NCBI GenBank assembly: GCA_031273775.1
Contig: JAISRF010000237.1
Location: 1-20,623, forward strand
Length of the DNA: 20,623 nucleotides
Reading direction: 5' to 3'
Source of the DNA: Oscillospiraceae bacterium
GTDB taxonomy: Bacteria > Bacillota > Clostridia > Oscillospirales > Acutalibacteraceae
Shown here one piece after another: positions 6,172 to 14,644 of this stretch; the first letter of the stretch is position 1, and the number at the start of each line of letters is the position of its first letter. Under the pieces are notes generated by a model. That model worked only from the letters and a program-made list of their open reading frames with translations, did not search any database and was not told the origin of the DNA. The translations under genes and the position numbers were made by a program.

Positions 6172-6738
6172 ATGGAAGAAATGTTGCTTGAACTGGAACA
6201 AAAATGCGCCGTCTGCGCCGCCTGTGAGCTACATACGGGACGCACAAAGTCGGTTTTCGGGGTAGGCAATCCCCGGTCTCCGCTGATGTTTGTGGGCGAA
6301 GGTCCCGGCGAGCAGGAAGATTTGAAAGGCCAGCCCTTTGTGGGCAGGGCGGGGCAGTTGCTGGACAAATTTCTGAACGCGATTGAACTGGACAGGACGG
6401 GCTGTTATATTGCCAACATTGTGAAGTGCCGACCGCCCAAAAACCGTGACCCGCTCCCGGAAGAGCAGGAACAGTGCATTGCCTTTCTGCGTGAGCAGTT
6501 CAGGCTGATTCGCCCGAAAATGGTGGTTTGTTTGGGTCGGATTGCGGCTCAGCGGCTGATTTCCCCGGATTTCAAGGTGACCTTACGCCACGGAGAATGG
6601 ATTTTGCGCGGCGAAAGTTTGTTTATGGGCACATTTCACCCGGCATCGCTGTTGCGGAATCCCCGGCAGAAACCCGACGCGTTCGCCGATTTTATTAAGA
6701 TACGGGAGAAACTTAGGGAATTAACAGTTAACAGTTAA
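6172..6738 (+). CDS. Family 4 uracil-DNA glycosylase ([4Fe-4S])
   Basis: This enzyme removes uracil from DNA in base excision repair. Motif 1 is GEGPGEQEDLKGQPFVGRAG; the later NIVKCRPPKNRDP and GTFHPASLL motifs complete the family 4 active site. Counting from the upstream ATG at 6154, cysteines 21 and 24 (CAAC) and 92 and 108 match the four iron-sulfur ligands. I place the start at 6172 (MEEMLLELEQ) because GAGGGA at 6156-6161 is correctly spaced for it, while the in-frame ATG at 6154 has no binding site before it; in that numbering the protein has 188 residues. It has its own promoter and converges on secG. The last codons (LTVNS) are encoded inside a 7-bp tandem repeat, which suggests that the original C-terminus was altered by the repeat. 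Confidence 0.92.
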   Translation: MEEMLLELEQKCAVCAACELHTGRTKSVFGVGNPRSPLMFVGEGPGEQEDLKGQPFVGRAGQLLDKFLNAIELDRTGCYIANIVKCRPPKNRDPLPEEQEQCIAFLREQFRLIRPKMVVCLGRIAAQRLISPDFKVTLRHGEWILRGESLFMGTFHPASLLRNPRQKPDAFADFIKIREKLRELTVNS

Positions 6739-6748
6739 CAGGTTCCAG
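6721..6748 (+). repeat. Heptamer tandem repeat, site A
   Basis: TTAACAG occurs three times in perfect tandem (6721-6741), followed by the degenerate unit GTTCCAG. It overlaps the stop codon of the glycosylase gene. The same unit occurs at 15831-15886. Confidence 0.8.
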
Positions 6749-6750
6749 GT

Positions 6751-6785
6751 AAAATGACAAAAGGGGCACCCCAACGGGCGTCCCT
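6751..6785 (-). terminator. Rho-independent terminator of secG
   Basis: On the minus strand AGGGACGCCC (6785-6776) pairs with GGGTGCCCCT (6771-6762) across a 4-base loop, with one mismatch and one wobble, and is followed by TTTGTCATTTT. On the plus strand there is no T-tract, so it serves secG rather than the converging glycosylase gene. Confidence 0.65.
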
Positions 6786-6840
6786 CTGTGATTTCCGAAT
6801 TTTGCGCAGTTTACCCCAAAGGTAAAAAACCGAGCGCTGT

Positions 6841-7095
6841 TTACTGTTTGAGCAGCACAGAGACAACCAACGCGGCAAGCACCAGCAAAAAGAATACAAT
6901 GGCAATCACGCGTGTCCAGCGGGCAAGCGCCGCGTCTACCGTGCGCGCCTTGGTCTTAGAAAGAAAAGTATCCGCTCCCCCGGCAATTGCGCCGGAAATA
7001 CCCGAACGACGTCCCTCTTGCAAAAGAACCGCGACCACAACCGCAAGGGCAAATACTAAAATAAGCCCGCCGATAACCCATTCCCAAACCGACAT
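6841..7095 (-). CDS. secG: Preprotein translocase subunit SecG
   Basis: SecG is the small membrane subunit of the SecYEG channel that aids protein export. The protein has 84 residues with two hydrophobic segments (about 4-25 and 60-82). The loop between them has the SecG signature LLQEGRRSG, ISGAIAGGADTF and LSKTKARTVDAALARWT. The frame is open 16 residues further upstream, but those residues (PAARRVWSG) do not fit the family. I chose the ATG at 7095, which begins MSVWEWVIGG and has GGAGTGGAG upstream. A sigma-A promoter lies about 90 bases upstream and a terminator follows, so it is probably monocistronic. The gene diverges from typA. Confidence 0.95.
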   Translation of the reverse strand: MSVWEWVIGGLILVFALAVVVAVLLQEGRRSGISGAIAGGADTFLSKTKARTVDAALARWTRVIAIVFFLLVLAALVVSVLLKQ

Positions 7096-7182
7096 TTTAA
7101 CTACTCCACTCCATACGCGCCGCGCCGCCGGAACTCCGGACACGCAAAGCGCAAAAAATCAGCCATGAAAGACAGCGAGATT

Positions 7183-7211
7183 ATTATATCACCGCAAAAA
7201 AAAAAAATCAA
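7183..7211 (-). promoter_or_regulatory. Promoter of secG
   Basis: On the minus strand TTGATT (7211-7206) precedes TATAAT (7188-7183) with a 17-base spacer. Most of the spacer and -35 end is a run of 12 T. It is a consensus -10. Confidence 0.8.
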
Positions 7212-7280
7212 CTGTTTTTTAGAAAATTCATGATTTTTGATTGTAAACTGTCGGCTACCTAACGAAAATCCGGCGCTTTT

Positions 7281-7321
7281 AGCGTTCTTCGCATAAGCCG
7301 TCGCGAAGTTTTCTGAACGCT
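7281..7321. other. Nested inverted repeat between secG and typA
   Basis: AGCGTTC (7281-7287) pairs with GAACGCT (7315-7321), and inside it TTCGC (7288-7292) pairs with GCGAA (7303-7307), leaving a one-sided bulge of seven bases. It lies between the divergent promoters and upstream of the typA -35, so it is more likely DNA-level structure or an operator than a transcribed leader. I see nothing else in the 7212-7369 interval. Confidence 0.35.
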
Positions 7322-7369
7322 ATACTCCTAAAACGGGCGCAAACGAAATTATTCGGGGCAAAAAAACAG

Positions 7370-7398
7370 TTGCCATTTTTACATTTCTCTGCTATAAT
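7370..7398 (+). promoter_or_regulatory. Promoter of the typA run
   Basis: TTGCCA (7370-7375) and TATAAT (7393-7398) with a 17-base spacer, 38 bases upstream of the start codon. It probably drives the run of plus-strand genes from typA onward. Confidence 0.8.
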
Positions 7399-7436
7399 GC
7401 AATTCAGTATTTAGTCGGAGGAGTAGTATTACACAC

Positions 7437-9254
7437 TTGAAACGCGAAGAAATCAGAAACGTTGCCATTATTGCCCACGTTGATCACGGAAAAACCACCC
7501 TTGTAGACCAGCTGCTGCGGCAAAGCGGGATTTTCCGCGTCAACGAGCAGGTGACGGAACGGGTGATGGATTCCAACGATTTGGAGCGAGAGCGCGGCAT
7601 CACCATCCTTTCTAAAAATACCGCCGTGATGTACCAGGACACCAAAATCAACATCGTGGACACACCCGGTCACGCCGATTTCGGCGGCGAGGTCGAACGT
7701 ATTCTGATGATGGTGGACGGCGTGCTGTTAGTGGTAGACGCCTTTGAAGGCTGTATGCCCCAGACCCGGTTCGTGCTGAAAAAAGCGCTTTCTTTGGGAA
7801 AAAAGGCCGTGGTGGTGGTCAATAAAATAGACCGGCCCATGGCGCGCCCCGCCGAGGTGGTGGACGAGGTTTTGGATCTGTTTATTGAATTGGGCGCGGA
7901 CGACGCGCAGCTGGAATTCCCCGTGGTGTACTGCTCCGCGCGGGAGGGCTTCGCCTGTTTTGACCCCGACGAGGCCAAAGCGGGGGACATGCAACCGCTG
8001 TTTGAAATCATCCTCAAGGAAATTCCCGCGCCCCGGGGCGATTTGGACGCCCCTTTCCAAATTTTGTTTTCCAACATCGAATATGACGAATATGTGGGCA
8101 GAATCGGAATCGGGCGGGTGGAACGCGGAAGCGTGAAGACCGGGCAAGCCGCGGTGCTGTGTCACGCGGACGGGTCGGCCACTAACGTGAAATTGACCCG
8201 TCTTTACCAGTTTGAGGGGCTTAAACGCGCCGAAGTGTCCTCCGCTTCTTTAGGCGATATTGTTGCGGTTGCGGGAATTGCGGATATAAACATCGGGGAA
8301 ACGGCCTGCGCACCGGAATGCCCACAGCCGCTTCCCTTTGTGAATATTGATGAACCTACCGTCTCCATGAATTTTCTGGTAAACAATTCCCCTTTCGCCG
8401 GTCGGGAGGGTAAATACGTCACCAGCCGGAACCTTCGTGACCGGCTGAAAAAGGAAATCGAAACCAATGTGAGCATGAGAGTGGAGGAAACCGAATCCAC
8501 CGATTCGTTCAAGGTGTCCGGCCGCGGGGAACTGCACCTTTCTATTCTGATCGAAACCATGCGCCGCCAGGGGTACGAATTTCAGGTGTCCCGCCCGGAG
8601 GTTATTTTAAAAGAGGAAAACGGGCAGGTGCTGGAGCCGATTGAGCTGCTCTTGATTGAAACGCCCGAAAATTACGTAGGCGCGGTGATGGAAAAATTGG
8701 GCGGGCGAAAGGCGGAGCTATTGAACATGACCGCCAGAGACGGCGGTAGCACACATCTTGAATTCAAAATTCCGGCGCGGGGTTTGATGGGTTACCGGAG
8801 CGAATTTTTAACCGACACTAACGGCTTTGGCATCATGAACCACGTGTTCGACAGCTACCAGCCGTATAAAGGTGAGATGGAAACCCGCCAAAGCGGGTCA
8901 ATTGTGGCGTTTGAAACGGGGGATTCCACCGCCTACGGACTCTTCAACGCCCAAGAGCGCGGTCGGCTGTTTATCGGGGCGGGCGTACCCGTGTATGAGG
9001 GCATGATTGTGGGAGAAAGCCCAAAAAGTGAGGATATCGCCTGCAATATCTGCAAAAAGAAGCACGTGACCAATATGCGGGCCTCCGGCAGTGACGAAGC
9101 CCTGCGCCTAACCCCGCCAACGGTGCTGAGCCTGGAGCAGTCGCTGGAATTTATCAAGGATGACGAACTGGTAGAGGTCACGCCGAGATCTATCCGGCTG
9201 AGGAAAAGAACACTTTCGAAAGAGCAAAGATTTAAGGAAATGAACCGGAAATGA
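7437..9254 (+). CDS. typA: Ribosome-associated GTPase TypA/BipA
   Basis: TypA is a translational GTPase of the EF-G class that acts on the ribosome in stress and assembly. The protein has 605 residues, the usual length. GTP-binding motifs are G1 AHVDHGKTT (about 14-22), the switch region with RERGITIL, G3 DTPGHADF and G4 NKID. The C-terminal TypA-specific part is complete, with SGRGELHLSILIETMRR, ARGLMGYRSEF and TNMRASGSDE. The start is TTG at 7437, giving MKREEIRNVAIIAHVDHGK as in other TypA proteins; GGAGGAG is 13 bases upstream, rather far. A promoter with a 17-base spacer precedes it. The stop overlaps the next gene (ATGATG), so the downstream hydrolase is translationally coupled. Confidence 0.96.
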   Translation: MKREEIRNVAIIAHVDHGKTTLVDQLLRQSGIFRVNEQVTERVMDSNDLERERGITILSKNTAVMYQDTKINIVDTPGHADFGGEVERILMMVDGVLLVVDAFEGCMPQTRFVLKKALSLGKKAVVVVNKIDRPMARPAEVVDEVLDLFIELGADDAQLEFPVVYCSAREGFACFDPDEAKAGDMQPLFEIILKEIPAPRGDLDAPFQILFSNIEYDEYVGRIGIGRVERGSVKTGQAAVLCHADGSATNVKLTRLYQFEGLKRAEVSSASLGDIVAVAGIADINIGETACAPECPQPLPFVNIDEPTVSMNFLVNNSPFAGREGKYVTSRNLRDRLKKEIETNVSMRVEETESTDSFKVSGRGELHLSILIETMRRQGYEFQVSRPEVILKEENGQVLEPIELLLIETPENYVGAVMEKLGGRKAELLNMTARDGGSTHLEFKIPARGLMGYRSEFLTDTNGFGIMNHVFDSYQPYKGEMETRQSGSIVAFETGDSTAYGLFNAQERGRLFIGAGVPVYEGMIVGESPKSEDIACNICKKKHVTNMRASGSDEALRLTPPTVLSLEQSLEFIKDDELVEVTPRSIRLRKRTLSKEQRFKEMNRK

Positions 9255-10039
9255 TGATTGATTTTCACACACACTGTTTCCCGGACAAAATCGTTGGGCG
9301 GGCCATGTCCGCGCTGATGGCCAACAGCGGCATCGTGGAGCCGTTCACAAACGGCTCGGCGGGCGATTTGCGGCGGTATATGCGGGAGAAAGGCATTGAC
9401 AAAAGCGTGGTGCTGAACATCGCGACCAACGCGAGGCAGCAGAAAAACGTGAACGACTTTGCCATTGCCGGAAATTCGGACGATTTGATCATGTTCGGGT
9501 CGGTTCACCCTTTTGCGCCGGACGCGTTGGATGAACTTCGGCGGATGGCGGCGGCAGGTTTAAAGGGGGTTAAGTTCCACCCGGATTATCAGGAATTTCA
9601 CGCGGACGACCCCGCCGTGTTCCCGGTCTATGCGTTAGCCGCGGAGTTAGGGCTGATTACGGTGTTTCACGCGGGCGTGGACTGCGGGCTGTTTTGTGAC
9701 GCGCACTGTCCGCCGCGAGCTGTGAAAAAGATCCTTCCCGTGTTCGGGGGGGCGCCCGTGGTGGCGGCGCATTTCGGCGGTTATCTGCGGTGGCAGGAGG
9801 TTTACGATGTTCTGGCGGGGGAAAACGTGTATTTTGACACCGCCTTTACCGCCTCCCGGATTCCGAAGGCGCTGGCGGTAAAAATGATAGAAAAGCACGG
9901 CGCGGACAAAATTCTGTTCGGCAGCGACCTGCCCTGGAGCGGCGCCGCTACCGAAGCGGCATTTTTGAGAACGCTGGGGCTGGACGAAGAAACGGCCGGG
10001 AAAATTTTGGGCAGCAACGCCGAAAGGCTGTTGCGGTAA
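9251..10039 (+). CDS. Amidohydrolase-family metal-dependent hydrolase
   Basis: The protein has 262 residues and belongs to the amidohydrolase 2 group (PF04909-like TIM barrels). The metal and catalytic residues are at the expected places: HTH (His6, His8), KFHPDY (about 108-113), His140 in VFHAG, His174 in AAHFGG, and Asp226 in ILFGSDLPW. Such enzymes hydrolyse or decarboxylate small molecules; the substrate cannot be predicted. The C-terminus has the typical ILGSNAERLL helix. The start overlaps the typA stop; ATG at 9251 or 9254 are both possible, and AAGGA at 9234-9238 serves either. It is followed after 18 bases by asnS, so it looks like part of one transcript. Confidence 0.88.
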   Translation: MMIDFHTHCFPDKIVGRAMSALMANSGIVEPFTNGSAGDLRRYMREKGIDKSVVLNIATNARQQKNVNDFAIAGNSDDLIMFGSVHPFAPDALDELRRMAAAGLKGVKFHPDYQEFHADDPAVFPVYALAAELGLITVFHAGVDCGLFCDAHCPPRAVKKILPVFGGAPVVAAHFGGYLRWQEVYDVLAGENVYFDTAFTASRIPKALAVKMIEKHGADKILFGSDLPWSGAATEAAFLRTLGLDEETAGKILGSNAERLLR

Positions 10040-10057
10040 AATGAAAGAGGAATAAGC

Positions 10058-11449
<1,392 letters not shown>

Positions 11450-11518
11450 TTTAATTTTTTGGCCGCCGCAATATCCGCTTTCTGAAAACCGCAAATGCAT
11501 TGATTACGAGGAATGGTA

Positions 11519-12256
11519 ATGGACGTAACAGTCTTGCTTGAACAGGTAAAAAGCGGCAAAATCGCCCCTGAGGCGGCGGCGGAGAAACTGCGGCTGCTTT
11601 CCGGGGAGGATTTGGGTTATGCCCTTTTGGATCATCAGCGGCAGCTTCGCACCGGGGCGGGGGAAGTCGTCTATTGCGCGGGAAAAAGCCCGGAACAGGC
11701 GGCTGAAATTTTTGAAAAATTAGCTGCCGCGGGCGGGAACGTGCTGGGTACCCGAGCCCCTCCGGAGCACTTTGAAAAAATATCCGTGAAAACGCCGGGC
11801 GCCGTGTTTCATAAACAGGCGGGATTGGTCAGTTTAATCCAAAACCCGCCGAAACCTCTCGCCCGGCCCGTGGCGGTGTGCAGCGGCGGAACCGCCGACC
11901 TGCCCGTGGCGGAGGAGGCCGCGCTGACGGCGGAATTTTACGGCGCAAGAGTTCTTCGTCTTTACGATGCGGGGATCGCGGGACTGCACCGGTTGGTGGG
12001 TCGACTGCCGGAACTGCGAGAGGCGGGGGCGGTGATTGCCGTTGCCGGAATGGAGGGCGCTTTGCCCTCCGTGCTGGCGGGGCTGGTGGAAGCGCCGGTC
12101 ATCGCGCTGCCCACCTCCGTCGGATACGGTACCGGGCTGGGGGGCTATGCCGCCCTTTTGACCATGCTCAACTCCTGCGCGCCGGGGATTGCGGCTGTAA
12201 ATATTGACAACGGCTTTGGAGCGGGATTTTTGGCCGCGCGGATTTTGACGATTTAA
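11519..12256 (+). CDS. larB: Nickel-pincer cofactor biosynthesis protein LarB
   Basis: LarB carboxylates and hydrolyses nicotinic acid adenine dinucleotide in the first step of nickel-pincer nucleotide synthesis, the cofactor of lactate racemase and related enzymes. The C-terminal part is PurE-like: VAVCSGGTADLPVAEEA, YGARVLRLYDAGIAGLHRL, VIAVAGMEGALPSVL and the end ALPTSVGYG with VNIDNGFGAGFLAA. The N-terminal 100 residues (LLEQVKSGKIAPEAAAEKL) match the LarB helical part. The length of 245 residues is usual. I chose ATG 11519 because GAGGA at 11508-11512 is six bases away; ATG 11513 is directly next to that site. larC follows two genes downstream; larE, which completes the pathway, is not in the window. 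Confidence 0.93.
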   Translation: MDVTVLLEQVKSGKIAPEAAAEKLRLLSGEDLGYALLDHQRQLRTGAGEVVYCAGKSPEQAAEIFEKLAAAGGNVLGTRAPPEHFEKISVKTPGAVFHKQAGLVSLIQNPPKPLARPVAVCSGGTADLPVAEEAALTAEFYGARVLRLYDAGIAGLHRLVGRLPELREAGAVIAVAGMEGALPSVLAGLVEAPVIALPTSVGYGTGLGGYAALLTMLNSCAPGIAAVNIDNGFGAGFLAARILTI

Positions 12257-12257
12257 T

Positions 12258-12290
12258 TGTGCGGGGGACACCGCCTCGGCACTCCCCGCA
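12258..12290. other. GC-rich intergenic hairpin after larB
   Basis: TGCGGGG and CCCCGCA form a stem around a loop that itself has complementary GCC and GGC. No T-run follows, so it is not a classical terminator. It may stabilise or process the larB transcript. Confidence 0.35.
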
Positions 12291-12339
12291 TAACGGATTG
12301 AAATTTGCTCTCAAATAAAATATAAAAGGATGATTTTGT

Positions 12340-13299
12340 ATGCCATTGGTGGATATGTCGCCGGAAAAACTGAAAACTTATGAGGGACGGAGTCCCCGCC
12401 CGGGCGATTTTGACGCGTACTGGGATCAAACACTGCGTGAACTGGATGAAACCGACCCTGCGCCGGAATTGATTCCCGCCGAATTTCAGACGCCGGAGAC
12501 GGAATGCTTTCACCTGTATTTCACCGGGCTTGGCGGAGCGCGGATTCACGCGAAATACCTGCGTCCGAAATGCGCAAAAACGTCCCGCCCCGCCGTGCTG
12601 ACGTTTCACGGATACAGTGGGGACAGCGGGGATTGGCAGGGAAAGTTAGCCTTTGTTTCTGCCGGATTTTCGGTGGCGGCGCTGGACGTGCGCGGTCAGG
12701 GCGGGCTTTCCGAGGACAACCTGCAAACGCCGGGCGGCACCATGTACGGGCATGTGATAAAAGGTCTGGACGGCGGGCGTGACAAGCTGTTTTACCGCGG
12801 CGTTTTCGCCGACACCGCACAACTGGCGCGGGTGGTCATGTCTTTTGACGAGGTGGACGAAACCCGCGTCGGAGCGCTTGGCGGCTCTCAGGGCGGGGCG
12901 TTGACCGTTGCCTGTGCCGCGCTGGAGCCGCGTATCAGGAGGATTGCGCCCGCCATCCCCTTCCTTTCCGATTACAAACGCGTGTGGGAGATGGATTTGG
13001 CGCAAGGCGCGTATATCGGAATCAAGGATTATTTCCGGCGGTTCGACCCTGAACATAAACGCGAGGACGAGGTCTTTACCACACTGGGCTATATCGACAT
13101 TCAAAATCTTGCGCCGCGGATTAAAGCGGAGGTCTTGTGGGGAATCGGGCTGATGGACACCACTTGCCCGCCCTCCACGCAGTTCGCGGCGTACAATAAA
13201 ATCACCGCACCCAAGGAAATGGTGATTTACCCGGATTACGGGCATGAAACGCACTGGAACTTTCACGACAAAGCGTTTATGTTTTTGGCAAAATTATAA
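12340..13299 (+). CDS. Acetyl-xylan-esterase/cephalosporin-C-deacetylase-like alpha/beta hydrolase
   Basis: The protein has 319 residues and fits the AXE1 family, enzymes that remove acetyl groups from xylo-oligosaccharides or similar compounds. The N-terminal part (PGDFDAYWDQTLRELD) is a family hallmark. The catalytic triad is visible: Ser183 in GALGGSQGGAL, Asp273 in IGLMDTTCPPSTQ, and His302 in PDYGHETHWN. The RGQGG loop at about 118-122 supports the oxyanion region. There is no signal peptide, so it is cytoplasmic, fitting deacetylation of imported oligosaccharides. The start ATG has AAAAGGATG upstream. It sits between larB and larC, an unusual place, with gaps of about 83 and 67 bases. 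Confidence 0.92.
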   Translation: MPLVDMSPEKLKTYEGRSPRPGDFDAYWDQTLRELDETDPAPELIPAEFQTPETECFHLYFTGLGGARIHAKYLRPKCAKTSRPAVLTFHGYSGDSGDWQGKLAFVSAGFSVAALDVRGQGGLSEDNLQTPGGTMYGHVIKGLDGGRDKLFYRGVFADTAQLARVVMSFDEVDETRVGALGGSQGGALTVACAALEPRIRRIAPAIPFLSDYKRVWEMDLAQGAYIGIKDYFRRFDPEHKREDEVFTTLGYIDIQNLAPRIKAEVLWGIGLMDTTCPPSTQFAAYNKITAPKEMVIYPDYGHETHWNFHDKAFMFLAKL

Positions 13300-13366
13300 C
13301 AGGGTTTTCAATCTCGCGCCGGCGCGGGGAGTTGTCCCTGCCATAAATTAAAACCGGGGGTTTTCG

Positions 13367-14644
13367 GTGAAATCATTGTATTTTGATTGCCAAAGCGGTA
13401 TATCCGGCGACATGATCGCCGCCGCGCTGTTGGATTTGACGGGGGATGCCGACGGACTGAAGCGTGTGCTTGACGCGTTGCCCGTGCAGGCTCAAATCGA
13501 CATTTCCGAAACCCAAAAGCACGGCATCCGCGCGCTGACCTTTCATGTGGACGCACCCTGTGAGCACGCCCACCGTCACCCCGAGGACATAGACCGGATA
13601 ATTGACGGCGCGCCGCTCGCCGGAGCCGCGAAGACGTTCGGACACCGGGTGGTGGACATTTTAGCGCGGGCGGAAGCGGCGGTTCACGGCATTGCGCCCG
13701 CCGAGGTTCATTTTCATGAGGTTGGCGCAATTGATTCAATCATAGATATTGTGGCCGCGGCGTATCTGCTGGAACAAATCGCGCCTCAGCGTGTGATTTC
13801 CACACCGCTGGGCGAAGGCACCGGCTTTGTGGATTGCCAGCACGGGCGGTTGCCGGTGCCGGTTCCCGCTGTGGCTCAGCTGGCGAAAACCCACCAAATT
13901 CCGCTCCGGCTGACGGACACCAGAGGCGAAATGGTCACACCCACCGGCATTGCCGTGCTGGCGGCGTTAAATCCGGAATTCACCCCGCCCACTCTGCACA
14001 ATATCACAGCCGGCGGCACAGGGGCGGGGCGGAAAGATTTTGACCACGCCAATATCCTGCGGGCGGTGGTTTTTGAAATTCTGTCCCCCCCCGCCCCTTT
14101 TTCTGAAAAAGGCGCTGCCAAAGAGGATGAGGTTGTCGAATTGGTTGCCGCCATCGATGATTCCACGCCGGAGGAGTTGGGGCGGCTGATGGAGATTTTG
14201 CTGAAGGCCGGTGCCCTGGACGTTTATTATACGCCTGTTTTTATGAAGAAAAACCGCCCCGGCGCAGAGCTTACCGCACTTTGCAATATAAAGCGCGAAG
14301 AAGAATTTACGAGGCTTATTTTCCGTCATTCGTCCTCCATCGGTCTTAGATGCAGGCAGTCGCGCCGCCGGGTGATGGAACGGAGCGTATATCAAGCCCA
14401 AACCGAGTTCGGCTCGGTGGAGGTAAAGCGGTGTACATACGGTGATATTACAAAATACGCCGCGGAATACGAATCGGCGCGGGCCGCGTCCCAAAAATAC
14501 GGCGTATCGCTCCGGGAGGTTTACCGAGAGGCGCAAACGCAATTTGCAATTAACAATTATAAGGATGAGCGACATGAGAGCGTTTGGGGAATTGACAAAA
14601 GCCGAAGCAGCGGCGTTGCTGAAAAAAGAGCGGACGGAGTTTGA
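13367..14644 (+). CDS. larC: Nickel-pincer cofactor nickel insertase LarC
   Basis: LarC inserts nickel into the pincer nucleotide using CTP. The protein has 425 residues and is encoded in one frame, unlike Lactobacillus plantarum where larC1 and larC2 are joined by a frameshift. Key motifs are YFDCQSGISGDM (5-16), a His-rich stretch CEHAHRHPED (65-74), HFHEVGAIDSIIDI (115-128) and TPTGIAVLA. The C-terminal domain starts after the junction at about residue 240 and includes LGRLMEILLKAGALDVYYTP. At the junction is a C8 run with a hairpin. The start is GTG at 13367 with GGGGG six bases upstream. The last 30 or so residues (after EAQTQFAINNY) look unrelated to the family and overlap the next gene by 71 bases. 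Confidence 0.92.
   Translation: MKSLYFDCQSGISGDMIAAALLDLTGDADGLKRVLDALPVQAQIDISETQKHGIRALTFHVDAPCEHAHRHPEDIDRIIDGAPLAGAAKTFGHRVVDILARAEAAVHGIAPAEVHFHEVGAIDSIIDIVAAAYLLEQIAPQRVISTPLGEGTGFVDCQHGRLPVPVPAVAQLAKTHQIPLRLTDTRGEMVTPTGIAVLAALNPEFTPPTLHNITAGGTGAGRKDFDHANILRAVVFEILSPPAPFSEKGAAKEDEVVELVAAIDDSTPEELGRLMEILLKAGALDVYYTPVFMKKNRPGAELTALCNIKREEEFTRLIFRHSSSIGLRCRQSRRRVMERSVYQAQTEFGSVEVKRCTYGDITKYAAEYESARAASQKYGVSLREVYREAQTQFAINNYKDERHESVWGIDKSRSSGVAEKRADGV
14085..14112 (+). promoter_or_regulatory. C8 run plus hairpin at the larC domain junction
   Basis: Eight C (14085-14092) are followed after three bases by a perfect 7-bp hairpin: CCTTTTT (14096-14102), loop CTG, AAAAAGG (14106-14112). A -1 slip on the C-run would reach TGA at 14104-14106 and release a product with only the N-terminal domain. 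This is a candidate slippage site; no function is shown. Confidence 0.35.
14540..14560 (+). repeat. Heptamer tandem repeat, site C
   Basis: CAATTTG, CAATTAA and CAATTAT lie in tandem. In the larC frame they encode QFAINNY, so the frame runs on; in the other two frames they contain TAA. The repeat lies just before the next gene's ribosome binding site. Confidence 0.7.

Noticed and set aside
12307..12335. Promoter-like TTGAAA, 17 bases, TATAAA before the esterase gene
   Set aside because: The -10 box directly abuts the ribosome binding site, so a transcript from it would start after that site. It is more likely an AT-rich coincidence.
13313..13331. CGCGCCGGCGCG palindrome between the esterase and larC genes
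   Set aside because: Short GC palindrome without a T-run, expected by chance in this GC-rich part.
14442..14573. Longer upstream frame for the aminotransferase, overlapping larC
   Set aside because: The extra 44 residues are basic and unlike the family, and the AAGGA site fits ATG 14574.
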